Positions 43,416-52,717 are shown, numbered from the stretch's first letter. The stretch: DNA of 64,000 bases from UBA5072 sp963822145 (GCA_963822145.1 CAWGGG010000003.1:124001-188000), one strand, 5' to 3'. The notes: a model not told the origin generated them from the sequence alone. Made by a program: numbers and translations.

Positions 43416-43862
43416 ATGAACGCATCTGATTTTTTCTCCCCGGAGGATAAGAAACTGATCGAAAAGGCCATTCTTGAAGCTGAACACAACACATCAGGAG
43501 AAATCAGGGTGCATGTGGAGACTTCCTTCAAGGGTGATATCCTTGACCGTGCCGCATCGGTTTTTGCCCTGCTGAACATGCATAAGACCAAACTGCGCAA
43601 TGGGGTTTTGATCTATCTTGCCATTAGGAACAAGCAGTTTGCGGTATTGGGGGATGCCGGGATCAACCGGGTTGTTCCTGATAATTTCTGGAATACAACA
43701 AAATCTGCTATGGAGAATCATTTCAGAAACTCTGAGTTTGCGCTGGGCCTGATCGCGGGTATTGCCCTGGCCGGCGAACAGATGAAAAAGCATTTTCCCC
43801 ATCAGCAGAATGATATTAATGAGCTTTCCAATGAAATGACTTTTGATGCCCATGAAAAATAA
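43416..43862 (+). CDS. TPM-domain protein without signal peptide
   Basis: 148 residues. TPM fold (TLP18.3/Psb32/MOLO-1 type): KKLIEKAILEAEHNTSGEIRVHVETS, then NGVLIYLAIRNKQFAVLGDAGINRVVPDNFW. No signal peptide or membrane helix is apparent, so it may be cytoplasmic, unlike its neighbour. Second gene of a lemA-TPM-TPM operon; its last 11 bp overlap the next gene. Confidence 0.9.
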   Translation: MNASDFFSPEDKKLIEKAILEAEHNTSGEIRVHVETSFKGDILDRAASVFALLNMHKTKLRNGVLIYLAIRNKQFAVLGDAGINRVVPDNFWNTTKSAMENHFRNSEFALGLIAGIALAGEQMKKHFPHQQNDINELSNEMTFDAHEK

Positions 43863-44658
43863 TTTCAGAGTGTCTTCATGCCTGCGCGGTTCCTTTATAT
43901 GGCTGCTGTCGCTGGTGATTTCTTATTCGCTGAACGGACAGGATTTTCCGGAACCCATGGTACCGCTCAGACTGGTAAATGATTTTACCGGCTTACTGAC
44001 GGAACAGCAGCAGCTCGACCTGAACAACAAATTACTGACCTTCAATAATGAAACCTCAACCCAGATTTATGTAGTAACCTACGACAGCCTTCAGGGGTTT
44101 GATATAGCAGACTATGGTGCAAGGCTCGGAGAAGAATGGGGCATCGGACAGAAGGGCAAGGACAATGGAATCCTGCTACTGGTAAGTCCGATAAACAAGA
44201 AAATTACGATTCAGACCGGCTACGGACTCGAAGGGGCCGTTCCGGATGCCATTTGCCGAAGGCTCATTGAATCGGTCATTTTGCCCGGTTTCAGGGAAGG
44301 GAATTACTATGCCGGCCTTGATTCCGCCACCAGTGTGTTGATGTCACTTACCCGGGGTGAGTTTACGTCAGATGATTATTTGAAGGGTAAGGGGACTGAA
44401 AGTATTCCTGTGGCCATCATCATTGTGCTGGTTATCTTTTTTATTGTATTCTCAAGTCTGATGCGTGTACGCCGAAGGTTTTATTCCCCAACGCGTTCCA
44501 TACCCTGGTGGATGATGGGAACCGGCGGGTCCGGCAGCGGTGGCTGGGGCAGTTTTTCGTCGGGCAGCGGCAGTTTCGGAGGCGGCGGCAGCTTTGGTGG
44601 TTTTGGCGGAGGTGGCGGCGGCAGTTTTGGCGGTGGTGGCGCCAGCGGGGGATGGTAG
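43852..44658 (+). CDS. TPM-domain membrane protein with glycine-rich tail (YgcG-like)
   Basis: About 268 residues. Signal peptide (about 1-25), TPM domain (about 35-165; LVNDFTGLLTEQQQLDLNN, GIGQKGKDNGILLLVSPINKKITIQTGYGLEG), one membrane helix (about 180-200, VAIIIVLVIFFIVFSSL) and a C-terminal tail of about 45 residues made almost only of Gly and Ser (GGGGSFGGFGGGG). Such Gly-rich tails are usual in YgcG-type proteins and probably flexible. Start at ATG 43852 is preferred over in-frame TTG/ATG just upstream because it opens the signal peptide. Confidence 0.9.
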   Translation: MKNNFRVSSCLRGSFIWLLSLVISYSLNGQDFPEPMVPLRLVNDFTGLLTEQQQLDLNNKLLTFNNETSTQIYVVTYDSLQGFDIADYGARLGEEWGIGQKGKDNGILLLVSPINKKITIQTGYGLEGAVPDAICRRLIESVILPGFREGNYYAGLDSATSVLMSLTRGEFTSDDYLKGKGTESIPVAIIIVLVIFFIVFSSLMRVRRRFYSPTRSIPWWMMGTGGSGSGGWGSFSSGSGSFGGGGSFGGFGGGGGGSFGGGGASGGW

Positions 44659-44731
44659 GAAGAAAGATGAAAGATGGAAGATCGAAGATGGAAGATCGAA
44701 GATCGAAGATGGAAGATCGAAGATCGAAGAT
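44659..44731. repeat. single-arm array, 7 nt gaagatc/gaagatg units
   Basis: About ten units of gaagatc or gaagatg. Three 21 bp periods encode MEDRRSK-type heptapeptides if the capA-like gene starts in the array. It begins at the stop codon of the TPM gene. Confidence 0.85.
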
Positions 44732-45854
44732 TTTATTGGGGACAGAATACTTGAGACACTTTCTGGTAATTGTAATAATTGCGGCTTATCCCCTGATACT
44801 GGCAAGCCAGTCAGGCGATACCGCAAGGCTGTCCCTGGTTTTTGCCGGTGATATGATGGGACATGAGGAACAGATCACCGGAGCCTGGGACAGTGCAAGC
44901 CGTGCCTACAATTATGAACCGACTTTCAGGTATATTAAACCCTATATTGAACAGGCCGACCTGGCTGTTGTGAACCTGGAGGTGACACTTGCAGGGCCAC
45001 CCTTCAAAGGCTATCCGCAATTTTCAAGTCCCGATGCCCTGGCAATCGCTGCTAAAAATGCCGGGTTTGATATCTTTGTCCAGGCCAATAACCATGCACT
45101 TGACAGGGGAAAGACAGGTTTTATCAGGACCCTTGCTGTGCTTGACTCCATCAATATCATACACACGGGTACTTTTGCAAATGCAGAAAGCCGTTTACAG
45201 CAATATCCGCTGATGGTTGAAAAAAATGGCTTCTGCGTGGCCATTCTTAATTATACCTATGGTACCAACGGACTTGAAATTCCCAAACCCTTTATAATCA
45301 ACCGCATCGACACAAGTCAGATCAGTAAGGATTTGAATAAAGCGCGTACTGTTAATCCCGATTTTATTATTGTGAGCATACATTGGGGACTGGAATATGA
45401 ACGGTTTGAAAACCAGCAGCAAAAAAATCTGGCGACCTTTCTGTTCAAGCATGGTGTCAATGCCATTATCGGATCACATCCTCACGTTGTGCAACCTGTA
45501 GATGTATATTATACTTCCGACTCTCTGCTTTCGAAGGTTGTGGTTTTCTCACTGGGCAATTTCGTATCCAACCAGCGGGCTCAGTATAAGGACGGTGGTA
45601 TTATATTCGAACTTGATCTTGTAAAAAGTGGCGGCAAAACCACTATGGAAAAGATCAGTTACCTTCCTTACTGGGTTTATCGTGAGGATATTTCAAACAA
45701 ATCCACCTTTTATGTGATCCCCGTTGATTATTACGAAACAAATGGTGACCGTCTGATCCTGAAGGATTATGACAGGTATAAAATAACACGTTTTGCGAAA
45801 GACACCAGGGAGCATCTGCGGAATGTTCCGGAGAATAAGTTCTTTAGTAAATAA
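44667..45854 (+). CDS. CapA family protein (PGA_cap metallophosphatase fold)
   Basis: About 395 residues from ATG 44667; ATGs at 44688 and 44709 (MEDRRSKILLGTEYLRHF) are also possible because the tandem array repeats the start. An N-terminal hydrophobic segment (FLVIVIIAAYPLILASQ) acts as signal or anchor. The PGA_cap domain has the calcineurin-like metal motifs FAGDMMGHE, NLEVTLAG, QANNHALDRG, SIHWGLEYE and GSHPHVVQPV. Family members are linked with poly-gamma-glutamate capsule, but most, like this one without capBC nearby, have no proven role. Preceded by the lemA-TPM operon. Confidence 0.87.
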   Translation: MKDGRSKMEDRRSKMEDRRSKILLGTEYLRHFLVIVIIAAYPLILASQSGDTARLSLVFAGDMMGHEEQITGAWDSASRAYNYEPTFRYIKPYIEQADLAVVNLEVTLAGPPFKGYPQFSSPDALAIAAKNAGFDIFVQANNHALDRGKTGFIRTLAVLDSINIIHTGTFANAESRLQQYPLMVEKNGFCVAILNYTYGTNGLEIPKPFIINRIDTSQISKDLNKARTVNPDFIIVSIHWGLEYERFENQQQKNLATFLFKHGVNAIIGSHPHVVQPVDVYYTSDSLLSKVVVFSLGNFVSNQRAQYKDGGIIFELDLVKSGGKTTMEKISYLPYWVYREDISNKSTFYVIPVDYYETNGDRLILKDYDRYKITRFAKDTREHLRNVPENKFFSK

Positions 45855-45872
45855 AGGTATCCCGGATTCACC

Positions 45873-46751
45873 CTAATTCCTAACATCCTCGCCCCACTTC
45901 AGCTTATTTCTCAGGGTTGTATAGAAGCTGGTATTCGGGAGTTTAAGCATCTTCAGCCTGTGATCCGATTTGCTGATTTTAATCAATTCCTGGTTTTCGA
46001 ACATGCAGGTTTTGTTGTCAGATGCTACGGAATATTTGCCACTGCGACTGTTAACCCTAAGCGATATGACGCTGGTATCCGGGATAATCAGGGGACGGAC
46101 AGTAAGATTATGGGAAGAGATCGGAGCGATAATCAGGTTACCCGAACCAGGAACCACAATGGGACCGCCCACGCTGAGCGAATAGGCCGTTGAACCCGTG
46201 GGTGTGGAAATGATCAGTCCATCGGTCCAGTAAGTGTTCAGAAATTCATCATTGATATAAGCATCGATGGTGATCAGTGAGGCATCATTGGTATGAATGG
46301 TAATATCATTCAGCGCAAAATTCATTCCGTCAAAGATATTCTCAGGCTGCCTGAAGCAAATCAGGGTTCGGTATTCATAATCGAAATTGCCTGAAAAGAT
46401 ACATTCAAAAGCATCCCGGATATTGTCTTTGGAGATGTTGGCCAGAAAACCGAGACGCCCGGAATTGATACCGATAACCGGGAGGTTTTGCGGGATCACA
46501 AAGGGAATTGTGGCCAGAAAAGTACCATCACCACCTATGCTCACCATGAGTTCGGTGCTTTTGTTAAAATCGCTATGATCCGAGAATGTCTGGCATCCCC
46601 TGGGTTCTTTTCCTGTTTCGCAGCAAATAAAATTATAGAAGGGCTTATAGATCATTACTTCGGAGTGATGATCTTCCAGTATGGTCATCAGCTCGCTGAT
46701 ATAAGGCCTGAATCCCTGGTTGAATGTTTTTCCGAAAATCGCAATTTTCAT
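45873..46751 (-). CDS. nadK: NAD kinase
   Basis: 292 residues. Makes NADP from NAD and ATP. Motifs SIGGDGTFLATIPF (GGDG), GINSGRLGFLANI, LNDITIHTND and the NAD-binding TPTGSTAYSLSVGGPIVVP are all intact. Start MKIAIFGKTFNQGF fits the family. The upstream gene on the same strand (CBS) is separated by a gtccctc array of about 48 bp. Confidence 0.96.
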   Translation of the reverse strand: MKIAIFGKTFNQGFRPYISELMTILEDHHSEVMIYKPFYNFICCETGKEPRGCQTFSDHSDFNKSTELMVSIGGDGTFLATIPFVIPQNLPVIGINSGRLGFLANISKDNIRDAFECIFSGNFDYEYRTLICFRQPENIFDGMNFALNDITIHTNDASLITIDAYINDEFLNTYWTDGLIISTPTGSTAYSLSVGGPIVVPGSGNLIIAPISSHNLTVRPLIIPDTSVISLRVNSRSGKYSVASDNKTCMFENQELIKISKSDHRLKMLKLPNTSFYTTLRNKLKWGEDVRN

Positions 46752-46798
46752 ATGGCGAAAATAAAAATCAGATGAATACAGACAACTGCCTGAGCCGA

Positions 46799-46845
46799 TC
46801 CCTTGTCCCGTGTCCCTTGTCCCTCGTCCCTCGTCCCTCGTCCCT
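46799..46845. repeat. single-arm array, gtccctc/gtccctt units
   Basis: About seven units of 7 nt, identical in type to those at 31.6 and 38.6 kb. Between the nadK start and the stop of the CBS gene; no opposing arm is seen. Confidence 0.88.
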
Positions 46846-46847
46846 AT

Positions 46848-47513
46848 TCAAATACTAAGGTACTTCATAAACATCTCGTAGCGGTTCTCGTAAAGGCTAT
46901 TCATATCGTCATGGTCCATAAAGGTGCTGTGAATGGTATAATTATAGCGGGTAAAAGTCTGGATAATAGAGGTAAGATCGTTCCGGTTGATTTTAAGGGT
47001 CAGTTCCATACGGGTAGTGGCTGAATGGGAACTGATGTACATGCTCAGGATCCGGGCGTCATTGCTTTCCACGATCTGCGCTATTTGCGACAATGAATAG
47101 TCATGGATGTTCATATCCAGGACTATTATTGCGCCGGGTTCTTTCAGGGCGGAGAAGTCAGCAAAAAAATGGATCAGATCATTCTGGGTGATCACGCCCT
47201 TGTAATGATTGTTGTGATCGAGCACCGGAATGATAGACAGGTTGAGACGGGAGGCCAGCTCAATAACTTCATATATATGCTGGTCTTCTGTAACATACGG
47301 ACTGAACAGCGATAGATTATGATTGCCGATGGGTTCCTCCGCCATATTGGCGTCATAAATATCCTTGTCGGATATCAGTCCCAGAAAGTCCTCGTTATTG
47401 ACGATCGGCAGGTGCGATATCCTGAAAATATCCATCCAGTAGAGTGCCTTTTGTCCGCTGTCGGAAGTGCGCAGCGAAGGGATCACATCGGAGATTAAAT
47501 CTTTTGCCAGCAT
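46848..47513 (-). CDS. CBS-domain protein
   Basis: 221 residues. Two CBS domains fill the first 125 (YWMDIFRISHLPIVNNEDFLGLISDKD and ELASRLNLSIIPVLDHNNHYKGVITQND), and an ACT-like beta-alpha region follows (about 130-215, GAIIVLDMNIHDYSLSQIAQI). CBS pairs bind adenosine nucleotides. The arrangement resembles bacteroidotal proteins found beside nadK and pdxJ; function is unproven. Divergent from pdxJ, with a small hairpin (cctgc...gcagg) at 47538-47554 in the gap. Confidence 0.87.
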   Translation of the reverse strand: MLAKDLISDVIPSLRTSDSGQKALYWMDIFRISHLPIVNNEDFLGLISDKDIYDANMAEEPIGNHNLSLFSPYVTEDQHIYEVIELASRLNLSIIPVLDHNNHYKGVITQNDLIHFFADFSALKEPGAIIVLDMNIHDYSLSQIAQIVESNDARILSMYISSHSATTRMELTLKINRNDLTSIIQTFTRYNYTIHSTFMDHDDMNSLYENRYEMFMKYLSI

Positions 47514-47604
47514 CGGGGCAGCGTTATTATAAAACCTGCTAAATTTGCAGGATCCGGAAAAATAAAGTTAACTTTTATTTCAGTAAAATCAAAACAACAG
47601 GGTC

Positions 47605-48318
47605 ATGACAAAGTTAAGTGTTAACATCAATAAAATAGCGACCATTCGCAATGCCCGCGGCGGCAACGTGCCCAACGTTACTGAGGCTGCAATACGTTGT
47701 CAGCAATTTGGCGCCCATGGAATTACGGTGCATCCCCGTCCCGATGAACGGCATATCCGTTACCAGGATGTCAGGGATATCCGGCCCTTTATTACAACAG
47801 AATTCAATATCGAAGGATATCCTTCCCAGCGGTTTCTGGATCTTGTGCTTGAGGTTAAACCTCACCAGGCCACGCTGGTTCCTGATTCACATGATGTCAT
47901 CACCTCAAACCAGGGCTGGAATGTCATAAAATATGAAAAGTTCCTGAGCGATGTTATCGCTGAATTGCAGCGCAATGGTATCAGGACTTCCCTGTTTATC
48001 GAAACGGACCTGGAACAGATCGAGCGCGCCGCTGCCACCGGCACAAACCGCATTGAGCTTTACACAGAGCCTTATGCCAGCAAATATCCTGCAGATCCTG
48101 CCAAAGCCATTGCACCCTACATCCGGGCATCAAAGAAGGCCCGTGAAATGGGTCTGGAGCTTAATGCCGGGCATGATCTGAATCTCGACAATCTCCGGTA
48201 TTTTAAGCAGCACATCGATGGTCTTCTTGAGGTTTCCATCGGCCATGCCTTGATATCTGATGCGCTCTATAACGGCCTTGAAAAGACTATCCGGCTTTAT
48301 CTTGAACAGATTGCCTGA
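47605..48318 (+). CDS. pdxJ: pyridoxine 5'-phosphate synthase
   Basis: 237 residues. Last step of DXP-dependent vitamin B6 synthesis, from 1-deoxyxylulose-5-phosphate and 3-amino-1-hydroxyacetone phosphate. Family pattern: LSVNINKIATIRNARGG (substrate loop), HPRPDERHIRYQDV, NIEGYPSQRF, TLVPDSHDVITSNQGW, ELYTEPYA, NAGHDLNLDNL and SIGHALISDAL. The stop overlaps the start of the next gene (TGATG), so translation is coupled. Confidence 0.96.
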   Translation: MTKLSVNINKIATIRNARGGNVPNVTEAAIRCQQFGAHGITVHPRPDERHIRYQDVRDIRPFITTEFNIEGYPSQRFLDLVLEVKPHQATLVPDSHDVITSNQGWNVIKYEKFLSDVIAELQRNGIRTSLFIETDLEQIERAAATGTNRIELYTEPYASKYPADPAKAIAPYIRASKKAREMGLELNAGHDLNLDNLRYFKQHIDGLLEVSIGHALISDALYNGLEKTIRLYLEQIA

Positions 48319-49118
48319 TGAAACTGTTTTTCCGGAAATCCGGCTCGGGTGATCCCATCATAATACTTCATGGTCTTTATGGATCGTCAGATAACTGGCA
48401 TTCCATCGGCCGGAAGCTGGCGGAAGAATTTACGGTTTATGCGATCGACCAGAGAAACCACGGGCAGTCGCCCCATCATCCCGAACATAACTATGAAGTG
48501 CTGGCTGAGGACCTGGAAACATTTCTCCTGGAACAGGCTGTGAGCAAGCCGGTCATACTCGGTCATTCCATGGGTGGCAAGGCAGCACTGGCCTTTGGAT
48601 TGAAATACCCGGATAGGGTAAAAAAGATGATCGTGGTTGATATTTCTCCGCTGGGCTATCCCTATCAGGCCTTTTCAGCAGAAAGTTCCAGTCATGAAAG
48701 GATCATTGAGGCACTGCACTCGATAGATCCGGCTCAACTGGCCAGCCGTGAAGAAGCTGACGCCATGCTGCAAAAGACCATAGCGCCTGCAACAATCCGT
48801 CAATTCCTGTTGAAGAACCTGAAGCGTTCCAGTGAAGGAAAATTCTTTTGGGCCCTGAACATACCCGCGCTTGCTGAAAACCTTCCGGCCATTTATGCCG
48901 GCATAATTCCTGAATCCATGCCTGGCGGTATCCCTCAGTTTCCCCTGCTTTTCATAAAAGGGGCGTATTCGCGTTATATCCGGCGGAGCGATGAAGAAGC
49001 CATCCGCTTGTATTTTCCGTGGGCCGTAATAGAGGTTATATCCGGGGCCGGACACTGGGTTCACGCAGAACAGCCCGATGCGTTTTTACGCGCAGTACTG
49101 AATTTCATTAAAGACTAA
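48318..49118 (+). CDS. alpha/beta-fold hydrolase (YbfF-like)
   Basis: 266 residues. Catalytic triad: nucleophile in GHSMGGKAALAFGL, a likely acid near LLFIKGAYSRYI, and His in GAGHWVHAEQPDAF. Opening FFRKSGSGDPIIILHGLYGSSDNW and YAIDQRNHGQSPHHPEHNY match the YbfF-type esterases. Its substrate is unknown. Coupled to pdxJ by a start/stop overlap, which suggests co-regulation but not shared chemistry. Convergent with apbE. Confidence 0.9.
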   Translation: MKLFFRKSGSGDPIIILHGLYGSSDNWHSIGRKLAEEFTVYAIDQRNHGQSPHHPEHNYEVLAEDLETFLLEQAVSKPVILGHSMGGKAALAFGLKYPDRVKKMIVVDISPLGYPYQAFSAESSSHERIIEALHSIDPAQLASREEADAMLQKTIAPATIRQFLLKNLKRSSEGKFFWALNIPALAENLPAIYAGIIPESMPGGIPQFPLLFIKGAYSRYIRRSDEEAIRLYFPWAVIEVISGAGHWVHAEQPDAFLRAVLNFIKD

Positions 49119-49131
49119 CAGCAACCCGGGA

Positions 49132-50157
49132 TTACTGCTCTTCAATAAACCTTTGGAGGCCTTTGGTACTGTAAACCCTGAATCGCCCCTCCTGATCGGT
49201 ATAGATCAGGTAGGCCTCCAGGAATTTATTCTCTTTCAGAAAGCTGATCGATCGTTCAACACCAAATACCATAAGAGCTGTGGCATAGGCATCCGCGGTC
49301 GTGCAATCCGAAGCCACCACGGTTGCGCTCAACAAGTTGGAGACCACAGGATACCCGGTTTTCGGATCGATGGTATGGACAAATTTTATCCCGTTCTTTT
49401 CGTAATATTTTCGGTAATTCCCCGAAGTGGCCAGCGATCTGTTATTCAACCTCAATATGGCCTGCAGATCCGCCCCGGGAATTATATTGCCCTCAATAGG
49501 CTTGTCGATTCCGATACGCCATACCTGGTTCATTTCATTTTTACCCCGGGCCCTCACTTCCCCGCCAATTTCAACCATGTAATTCCTGATATTCCTTTGC
49601 TCCAGGAATTTTGCAACCAGGTCCACGGAATAACCCTGGGCAATGGCATTAACGTCAAGCAAAATATTGCTGTTCTGTTTCATGAGAACGCCATCTTTCA
49701 GGCTGACCTTTTCCATACCGACATATTGGAGCAGACTGTCAATCATGGTGCTGTCCACCTGCAGGGTATCGGTGTTACCGAATCCGAGTGCATTGACAAC
49801 AGGTCCGACGGTAATATCAAAGGCGCCGTTCGTATTTTTAAATACCTCGTAAGACTTATTGAAAATCGTGGTAAACTTGTCATCCGCCAGGGTACCCGGT
49901 TCGTTACGGTTAAATCTCGATATCAGGGAACTGGGTTGATAAATGGAGAGCGACCTGTCAAAATCAGTCAGGAGAGAGTCAACAGGTGCCTGGAAATCCT
50001 CTCTATTTTTACTTTCGTAAATAATATGGTAACTGGTGCCCTGTGCAAAACCAACCAGCGTAACATACTCACCTTTTTTACCGGTGACGCTGATCAGATA
50101 GGCCAGCGCGATAATGCCGGCCAGTAAGAGCAACCGGGTGATTACTTTCTTTTGCAA
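49132..50157 (-). CDS. apbE: FAD:protein FMN transferase
   Basis: 341 residues. Attaches FMN through a phosphoester bond to threonine of NqrB and NqrC, whose genes lie upstream in the same operon. A membrane anchor (about 7-25) keeps it on the periplasmic side; there is no lipobox. Conserved pieces: FAQGTSYHIIYES, the region IGGEVRARGKN, RSLATSGNYRKYYEK and HTIDPKTGYPVVSNLLSATVVASDCTTADAYATALMV. Starts 20 bp after the nqrF stop. Confidence 0.95.
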   Translation of the reverse strand: MQKKVITRLLLLAGIIALAYLISVTGKKGEYVTLVGFAQGTSYHIIYESKNREDFQAPVDSLLTDFDRSLSIYQPSSLISRFNRNEPGTLADDKFTTIFNKSYEVFKNTNGAFDITVGPVVNALGFGNTDTLQVDSTMIDSLLQYVGMEKVSLKDGVLMKQNSNILLDVNAIAQGYSVDLVAKFLEQRNIRNYMVEIGGEVRARGKNEMNQVWRIGIDKPIEGNIIPGADLQAILRLNNRSLATSGNYRKYYEKNGIKFVHTIDPKTGYPVVSNLLSATVVASDCTTADAYATALMVFGVERSISFLKENKFLEAYLIYTDQEGRFRVYSTKGLQRFIEEQ

Positions 50158-50177
50158 TTCAGGTCTCTTTATGGTTA

Positions 50178-51422
50178 TTATCCTCCAAAATCGTCAAAAC
50201 TAATCATTTCATCAGGTACTCCGAGGTCATAAAGCATTTTCTGGACTGCTTCATTCATCAGGGGCGGACCACAGAGATAGTATTCCACATCCTCGGGAGC
50301 CTCGTGCGTATTCAGGTATTCTTCGAATAAGACCTGATGGATGAAACCGGTGTATCCCTTCCAGTTATCTTCAGGCAACGGCTCAGAAAGTGCGATATTG
50401 AACCTGAAGTTCGGGAACTGCTTCTCAATTTGCCGGAAATCCTGTTCATAAAAGATTTCACGTTTTGAGCGGGCACCATACCAATAGGTTACCTTCCTCT
50501 TGGTTTTAAGCGTATGGAACAGGTGAAAAATATGGGACCGAAGCGGAGCCATTCCGGCGCCACCGCCGATGTAGATCATCTCCCTGTCAGTGTCTTTGAT
50601 AAAGAACTCCCCATAGGGACCTGATACAGTAACTTTATCACCAGCCTTCCTCGAGAATATAAAGGAAGAACATATTCCCGGAGGCACATTTTTAAAGGCC
50701 CCGGCAGATTTGTCCCAAGGTGGCGTTGCGATCCTGATGTTCAACTTCACAATGTTCCCTTCAGCAGGATGATTGGCCATGGAATAAGCCCGGAATGTTT
50801 CTGTAGTGTTTTTGAATTTCAGATCCCACATATCATACTTCTTCCATTCATCATGGAACTGTTCCTCCACATCAATATCCTTGAATGACATTTCATAATG
50901 CGGAACATCAATTTGAACATACCCCCCTGATTTAAAATCCAGTACTTCACCCGGAGGCAGTTTTACCACAAATTCCTTGATGAAGGAGGCCACATTGCGG
51001 TTCGAGACCACTTCGCATTCCCATTTTTTAATACCCATAACCTCTTCCGGAACATGGATCTCCATGTGCTCCCTGACCTTTACCTGGCAACCCAGGCGCC
51101 AATGATCATGAACCTGCTTGCGGTTGAAGAATCCCACTTCAGTGGGTAAAATTGAACCCCCGCCGCTCACTACCTGGCAGCGGCAAAGACCACAGGTTCC
51201 CCCTCCGCCGCACGCTGAAGGCAGAAAGAGCTTCTCCTGGGAAAGGGTGGCCAGCAGGGATGAACCTGGTGGAACCTCAACCTCCATCTCATCGTTGATT
51301 TTTATCATTACTGTACCGCCTGCTGTAAGTTTCGATTTCGCATACAGCAACATCGCAACCAACAGCAGTGTTATCCCCAGAAAAACAGTGATGCTCAATA
51401 ATATAATTTGAAACAGGCTCAT
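50178..51422 (-). CDS. nqrF: Na+-translocating NADH:quinone reductase subunit F
   Basis: 414 residues. NADH-oxidising subunit. Membrane helix (about 5-28), a 2Fe-2S ferredoxin domain with cysteines at 71, 77, 80 and 112 (CGGGGTCGLCRC; WRLGC), then an FAD/NADH reductase module (about 135-414: FRAYSMANHPAE for FAD, GGGAGMAPLRSHIFHLF for NADH, and the C-terminal ISFDDFGG). Last structural gene of the nqr operon; 26 bp after nqrE. Confidence 0.97.
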   Translation of the reverse strand: MSLFQIILLSITVFLGITLLLVAMLLYAKSKLTAGGTVMIKINDEMEVEVPPGSSLLATLSQEKLFLPSACGGGGTCGLCRCQVVSGGGSILPTEVGFFNRKQVHDHWRLGCQVKVREHMEIHVPEEVMGIKKWECEVVSNRNVASFIKEFVVKLPPGEVLDFKSGGYVQIDVPHYEMSFKDIDVEEQFHDEWKKYDMWDLKFKNTTETFRAYSMANHPAEGNIVKLNIRIATPPWDKSAGAFKNVPPGICSSFIFSRKAGDKVTVSGPYGEFFIKDTDREMIYIGGGAGMAPLRSHIFHLFHTLKTKRKVTYWYGARSKREIFYEQDFRQIEKQFPNFRFNIALSEPLPEDNWKGYTGFIHQVLFEEYLNTHEAPEDVEYYLCGPPLMNEAVQKMLYDLGVPDEMISFDDFGG

Positions 51423-51448
51423 AAATCAAACATTTTCATTTTATAGTA

Positions 51449-52066
51449 TCAAATCTTGATCCCGCTGAAACCCATAAAAGCTATGGCCAGCAATCCGGTT
51501 AATATAAACGCCAGTCCCAATCCTCTCAAGGGGGCAGGTACATTTGAATATTTCAGTTTCTCCCTTATGGCTGCCAGTACAACAATGGCCAGCGCCCATC
51601 CAAATCCGGCCCCGAAGCCATACACCGTAGCCTCAGCAATAGTTCCGTATTCCCGTTCCTGCATAAATAGGGCAGCACCGAGCACAGCGCAATTCACTGC
51701 TATAAGGGGAAGAAAAATTCCCAATGCATTATACAAGGCAGGTGCAGCTTTCTCAACCACCATTTCAATGAGTTGTACAATGGCCGCGATCACTGCAATG
51801 AAAAGCAGGAAGCTAAGGAAACTCAGATCAACGGTCTCAAAAGATGATCCCAGCCATTTGAGCGCGCCGGCCTTCAGCAGATAATTTTCCATGAGCCAGT
51901 TAACGGGAACTGTTACTGTAATGACAAAAATTACCGCTATTCCGAGCCCTACAGAAGTTTTTACTGTTTTTGACACAGCAAGGTACGAGCACATCCCGAG
52001 GAAATAGGCGAATACCATATTCTCGGTGAAAACATTGCGTACAAATAGACTAAAAAGATTTTCCAT
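51449..52066 (-). CDS. nqrE: Na+-translocating NADH:quinone reductase subunit E
   Basis: 205 residues, six membrane helices. Paralogue of NqrD and of RnfA/E. The opening LFVRNVFTENMVFAYFLGMCSYLAVSK has the conserved cysteine that, with one of NqrD, binds an intramembrane Fe centre; a second conserved Cys lies in AVNCAVLGAALFM. Full length; 26 bp after nqrD. Confidence 0.96.
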   Translation of the reverse strand: MENLFSLFVRNVFTENMVFAYFLGMCSYLAVSKTVKTSVGLGIAVIFVITVTVPVNWLMENYLLKAGALKWLGSSFETVDLSFLSFLLFIAVIAAIVQLIEMVVEKAAPALYNALGIFLPLIAVNCAVLGAALFMQEREYGTIAEATVYGFGAGFGWALAIVVLAAIREKLKYSNVPAPLRGLGLAFILTGLLAIAFMGFSGIKI

Positions 52067-52092
52067 GATTTCAGGTTGTCCGTAAAAACAAG

Positions 52093-52707
52093 TTACTTTT
52101 CAATGAGTTTCCGGTTATAACTTCTTTGGATCCAGATGATCACCCCAACTGCAATCAGGGCCATCGGGGGTAATATCATCATGCCGTTATCTTTATAGCC
52201 CAGCTGGTATAAACTTTCCGGAACGATCTGATAGCCCATAAGCGAACCGCTGCCCAGCAGTTCACGCAGTGTGGAAAGAGCGATCAGAATGAGTCCATAT
52301 CCGGCTCCGTTCCCAATCCCGTCGAGAAAGGACTCCCAGGGCTTATTGCTCATGGCAAACGCTTCCAAACGACCCATCAGAATGCAGTTGGTAATGATCA
52401 ATCCCACGAAAACTGACAACTTCTTGCTGACATCGTAAACGTATGCCTTGAGTATCTGATCTACCACGATTACCAGGAAGGCTACTACGACCAGCTGGAT
52501 GATGATCCTGATCCGGGGTGGAATGGTATTTCTGCCCAAAGAAATGATAAGGTTGGAAAAGGCCGTAACCACGATTACTGAAAGGGCCATGACTATGGCA
52601 GGTTTCATTTGCACCGTTACGGCCAGTGCTGAACAAATACCCAATACCTGAACCGTTATCGGGTTCTCATTGTTCAGGGGATTAATCAATAATTTCAGGT
52701 TCTTCAT
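52093..52707 (-). CDS. nqrD: Na+-translocating NADH:quinone reductase subunit D
   Basis: 204 residues, six membrane helices, inverted-topology partner of NqrE. Conserved cysteines are visible in VQVLGICSALAVT and LIITNCILMGRLEAFA, positions that match the Fe ligands. Ten bp after nqrC. Length typical. Confidence 0.96.
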   Translation of the reverse strand: MKNLKLLINPLNNENPITVQVLGICSALAVTVQMKPAIVMALSVIVVTAFSNLIISLGRNTIPPRIRIIIQLVVVAFLVIVVDQILKAYVYDVSKKLSVFVGLIITNCILMGRLEAFAMSNKPWESFLDGIGNGAGYGLILIALSTLRELLGSGSLMGYQIVPESLYQLGYKDNGMMILPPMALIAVGVIIWIQRSYNRKLIEK

Positions 52708-52717
52708 ACGTACTGTT

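Noticed and set aside
44508..44666. Longer start for the CapA-like gene
   Set aside because: These codons are the Gly/Ser tail of the TPM gene read in another frame and give an Arg/Trp-rich peptide unlike a signal sequence.
49153..50127. 324-codon open frame on the plus strand
   Set aside because: Antisense to apbE, which has clear family motifs; no recognisable protein.
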